A stretch of 24,691 nt of DNA from JAFLCA01 sp041907145. Lineage in GTDB: Bacteria; Bdellovibrionota_C; UBA2361; JAFLCA01. Under the pieces are notes generated by a model that did no database searches, had not been told where the DNA came from, and worked only from the letters and a program-made list of their open reading frames with translations. Shown here piece by piece: positions 23,383 through 24,691 of the stretch. The DNA lies in contig JAYRHW010000084.1 in NCBI GenBank assembly GCA_041907145.1, positions 1-24,691 on the forward strand, read 5' to 3'. A program made the position numbers and the translations under genes. Within the stretch, counting starts at the first letter, position 1. Each line of letters starts with the position of its first letter.

Positions 23383-24207
23383 TTAGGCCTTGTTCAGCCA
23401 CTTGTAACGCCACTTGATCCAGGCCGTGATGGCCGAATCAGCAGCGAACATCAGAATCGCGATCATGAGAACGTACGGGATGATGATGGCGTTGTTGACC
23501 TGACGGTCGGACACCAGGATGCGGTATCCCAAGCCGGCACTAGCCGCCATTCTCTCGCTCACCATCAAGAGGGTGAAGATGACATGCAGGTTCAGCCGCA
23601 ACGTGTCGAGCACGTTGGGCCAGATCTGCGTCAGCACCATTGGGTAAGCGATTTCCAGTTCGGTAGCCCCCAGCGACTGCGTGACTTCGAACTCCTCCCG
23701 CGAGACCTCGAGTGCTCGCAAGCGAGCATCCAGGGCCAAGATAGGGAACAGTCCGAGCACGATCAGCGCCATGCGTGTGAGCTCCGGATGTCCAACAAAG
23801 ATGCTGAACAACAGGGGCATCAGCGCGATGGCGGGGAAGAACCGGAAGACGATCAAGAACTTGGAGAAGATGGCATCCACCCACGGGAAGCATCCCATGA
23901 GCAGACCGAGCGGAACCGAGAGCATGATCAGCACGAGCGCCCCACCAACGCGCTTGGCGCTGGCCAGGGTATCGACCCAGAGCTGAATCTCCTCTTTGCG
24001 GTTCTTCTCGATGGCGACCTGCTTCGTGCCCGCGATGATTTGAGTCAGCGAGGGCATGGTCTTGTTGTCGGGGTTGTCCACATGAGCCTGGTGGCTCATC
24101 CAGCCATACGCCGCGAAGAACAAGATGAAGAGCAGACTACCGAGGATGAGCCGGGTTTTCCAACCCAGCTGAGCATCCGTTCTAAAGAAGTCACTGAAAC
24201 GACGCAT
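23383..24207 (-). CDS. ABC transporter permease, NitT/TauT-like
   Basis: This 274-residue inner-membrane protein has about six spans. The first (about 18-36) is followed by a periplasmic region including MPSLTQIIAGT. LWVDTLASAKRVGGALVL then enters the BPD_transp_1 core. The EAA-type cytoplasmic loop, which docks on the ATPase, is EVTQSLGATELEIAYPMVLTQ (about 178-198, Gly at 184). The ending NNAIIIPYVLMIAIL...WIKWRYKWL is typical of SsuC/TauC permeases. The ATG at 24205-24207 has a strong GAGGAG seven bases upstream. It is 25 bases ahead of the ATPase gene and 169 bases after the binding-protein gene, with hairpins in that gap, so it is probably expressed below the binding protein. Confidence 0.93.
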   Translation of the reverse strand: MRRFSDFFRTDAQLGWKTRLILGSLLFILFFAAYGWMSHQAHVDNPDNKTMPSLTQIIAGTKQVAIEKNRKEEIQLWVDTLASAKRVGGALVLIMLSVPLGLLMGCFPWVDAIFSKFLIVFRFFPAIALMPLLFSIFVGHPELTRMALIVLGLFPILALDARLRALEVSREEFEVTQSLGATELEIAYPMVLTQIWPNVLDTLRLNLHVIFTLLMVSERMAASAGLGYRILVSDRQVNNAIIIPYVLMIAILMFAADSAITAWIKWRYKWLNKA

Positions 24208-24307
24208 GGTATTGCTCCTCTCGTATCCTACTCAGCGTAGGTACGGATGTTGCGAGATGAACCGAAGTTCGCGTCTTGCAGTGCGACAAGCGCTGCAAGC
24301 CAATAAA

Positions 24308-24377
24308 GGTGCGGCTGCCCCGGTGGAGCAGCCGCACCGATTTGTCACACTCTTCCGCTTTCGCGGATGAAGAGTGT
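24308..24377 (-). terminator. Tandem hairpins between binding-protein and permease genes
   Basis: On the minus strand, directly after the stop, ACACTCTTC/GAAGAGTGT arms (24347-24355, 24369-24377) form one stem. Then 11-bp perfect arms (24308-24318, 24328-24338; GGTGCGGCTGC) form a second, followed by TTTATT. A third, CTTGCAG/CTGCAAG (24275-24281, 24293-24299), lies further on. This is typical of partial termination or mRNA stabilisation that favours the binding protein over downstream genes. Confidence 0.6.
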
Positions 24378-24691
24378 TACTTCTTCTCGGGAGTAGCCGC
24401 GGGAGCAGTCGGCGCCGGAGTGGCGCTGGCCTGATCCTTGGCGACCTGGTCCATGAAGGTGGTCACGTAGCGCAGACGCACGCGGTCCTTGTTGCCGCGG
24501 ACCGTGCCGTCCGGATACGTGATGCCGATGTCCTTGTCGGACTTGATGTCGTCCCCGAGCAGTTTATGGCTGCCGAGGAAGGTCACGACTTGGTCATTGA
24601 CAGTCTGGATCTCCTTGCCGGTGACGGTCTTCACCGCATCGGCGGGAGTCCAGTACATGAAGGTGGTCTCCAACTGGGAGTCGAACTCGGC
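24377..24691 (-). CDS. ABC transporter substrate-binding protein (C-terminal part)
   Basis: Only the last 104 residues are in the window, since the frame stays open to the right edge. The visible part reads ETTFMYWTPADAVKTVTGK..., then YVTTFMDQVAKDQ, and ends in an Ala/Pro/Thr-rich tail with PEKK. The helical C-terminal lobe and the position ahead of a NitT/TauT permease and ATPase support a periplasmic binding protein; the fold itself cannot be proved from this fragment. The low-complexity tail after residue about 85 is unusual for such proteins. A stable double hairpin follows the stop. Confidence 0.7.
   Translation of the reverse strand, partial: AEFDSQLETTFMYWTPADAVKTVTGKEIQTVNDQVVTFLGSHKLLGDDIKSDKDIGITYPDGTVRGNKDRVRLRYVTTFMDQVAKDQASATPAPTAPAATPEKK

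Noticed and set aside
23206..24240. 344-codon plus-strand ORF opposite the permease
   Set aside because: Its composition (His, Gln, Asp and Glu rich, no domain) is that of an antisense shadow of a membrane protein gene.

Overview
The window looks like chromosome of a flagellated Gram-negative bacterium. ADP-heptose (LPS core) enzymes, a full-length cobalamin-dependent MetH, a flagellin, a DUF4124-type exported protein and an SrkA-type kinase support this. The mix suggests a deltaproteobacterial or Bdellovibrionota-like lineage, probably uncultivated, but nothing here fixes the taxon. Base composition looks moderate up to about 20.4 kb and richer in G+C after it (two hand-counted lines: 31/60 at 18541-18600, 38/60 at 22441-22500).

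Left part (1-8.0 kb, all plus strand): a peroxiredoxin; a fused heptose-1-phosphate adenylyltransferase/heptose-bisphosphate phosphatase; a 178-bp palindromic MITE-like element with 3-bp flanking repeats; then a probable metH - HAD/Nudix fusion - Dam-type DNA adenine methylase transcription unit, followed by a tiny membrane protein.

Middle part (8.0-11.3 kb): a receiver-HPt phosphorelay protein, a small exported DUF4124-like protein, and the most striking gene of the window. This is a flagellin whose variable middle has been replaced by seven evenly spaced FG-GAP/VCBS calcium-binding repeats, so the filament subunit should display a seven-bladed, integrin-alpha-like beta-propeller. A sigma-28-like -10 element precedes it.

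From 11.3 to 20.4 kb: srkA (minus strand), divergent from an rsmC-rsuA pair with overlapping ends; an unrecognised helical protein; a MuiA-family secreted protein (minus) with a clear terminator and a structured leader; an EXORDIUM-like protein with an HEWAE motif (minus) whose ribosome binding site lies in a perfect 10-bp hairpin; and a divergent multi-pass GT-C-like membrane protein.

Right part (20.45-24.69 kb): a 93-bp REP-like palindrome marks a change of composition. Beyond it lies a minus-strand operon reading leftwards: substrate-binding protein (cut by the window edge), NitT/TauT-type permease, ABC ATPase, and a large Ycf46-like protein with a degenerate N-terminal and an intact C-terminal AAA+ module. 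Pairing an ABC importer with a tandem AAA+ ATPase is unusual, and with the compositional break it suggests a transferred module (or an assembly join, which needs excluding). No rRNA, tRNA, CRISPR array or intact transposase gene was found.
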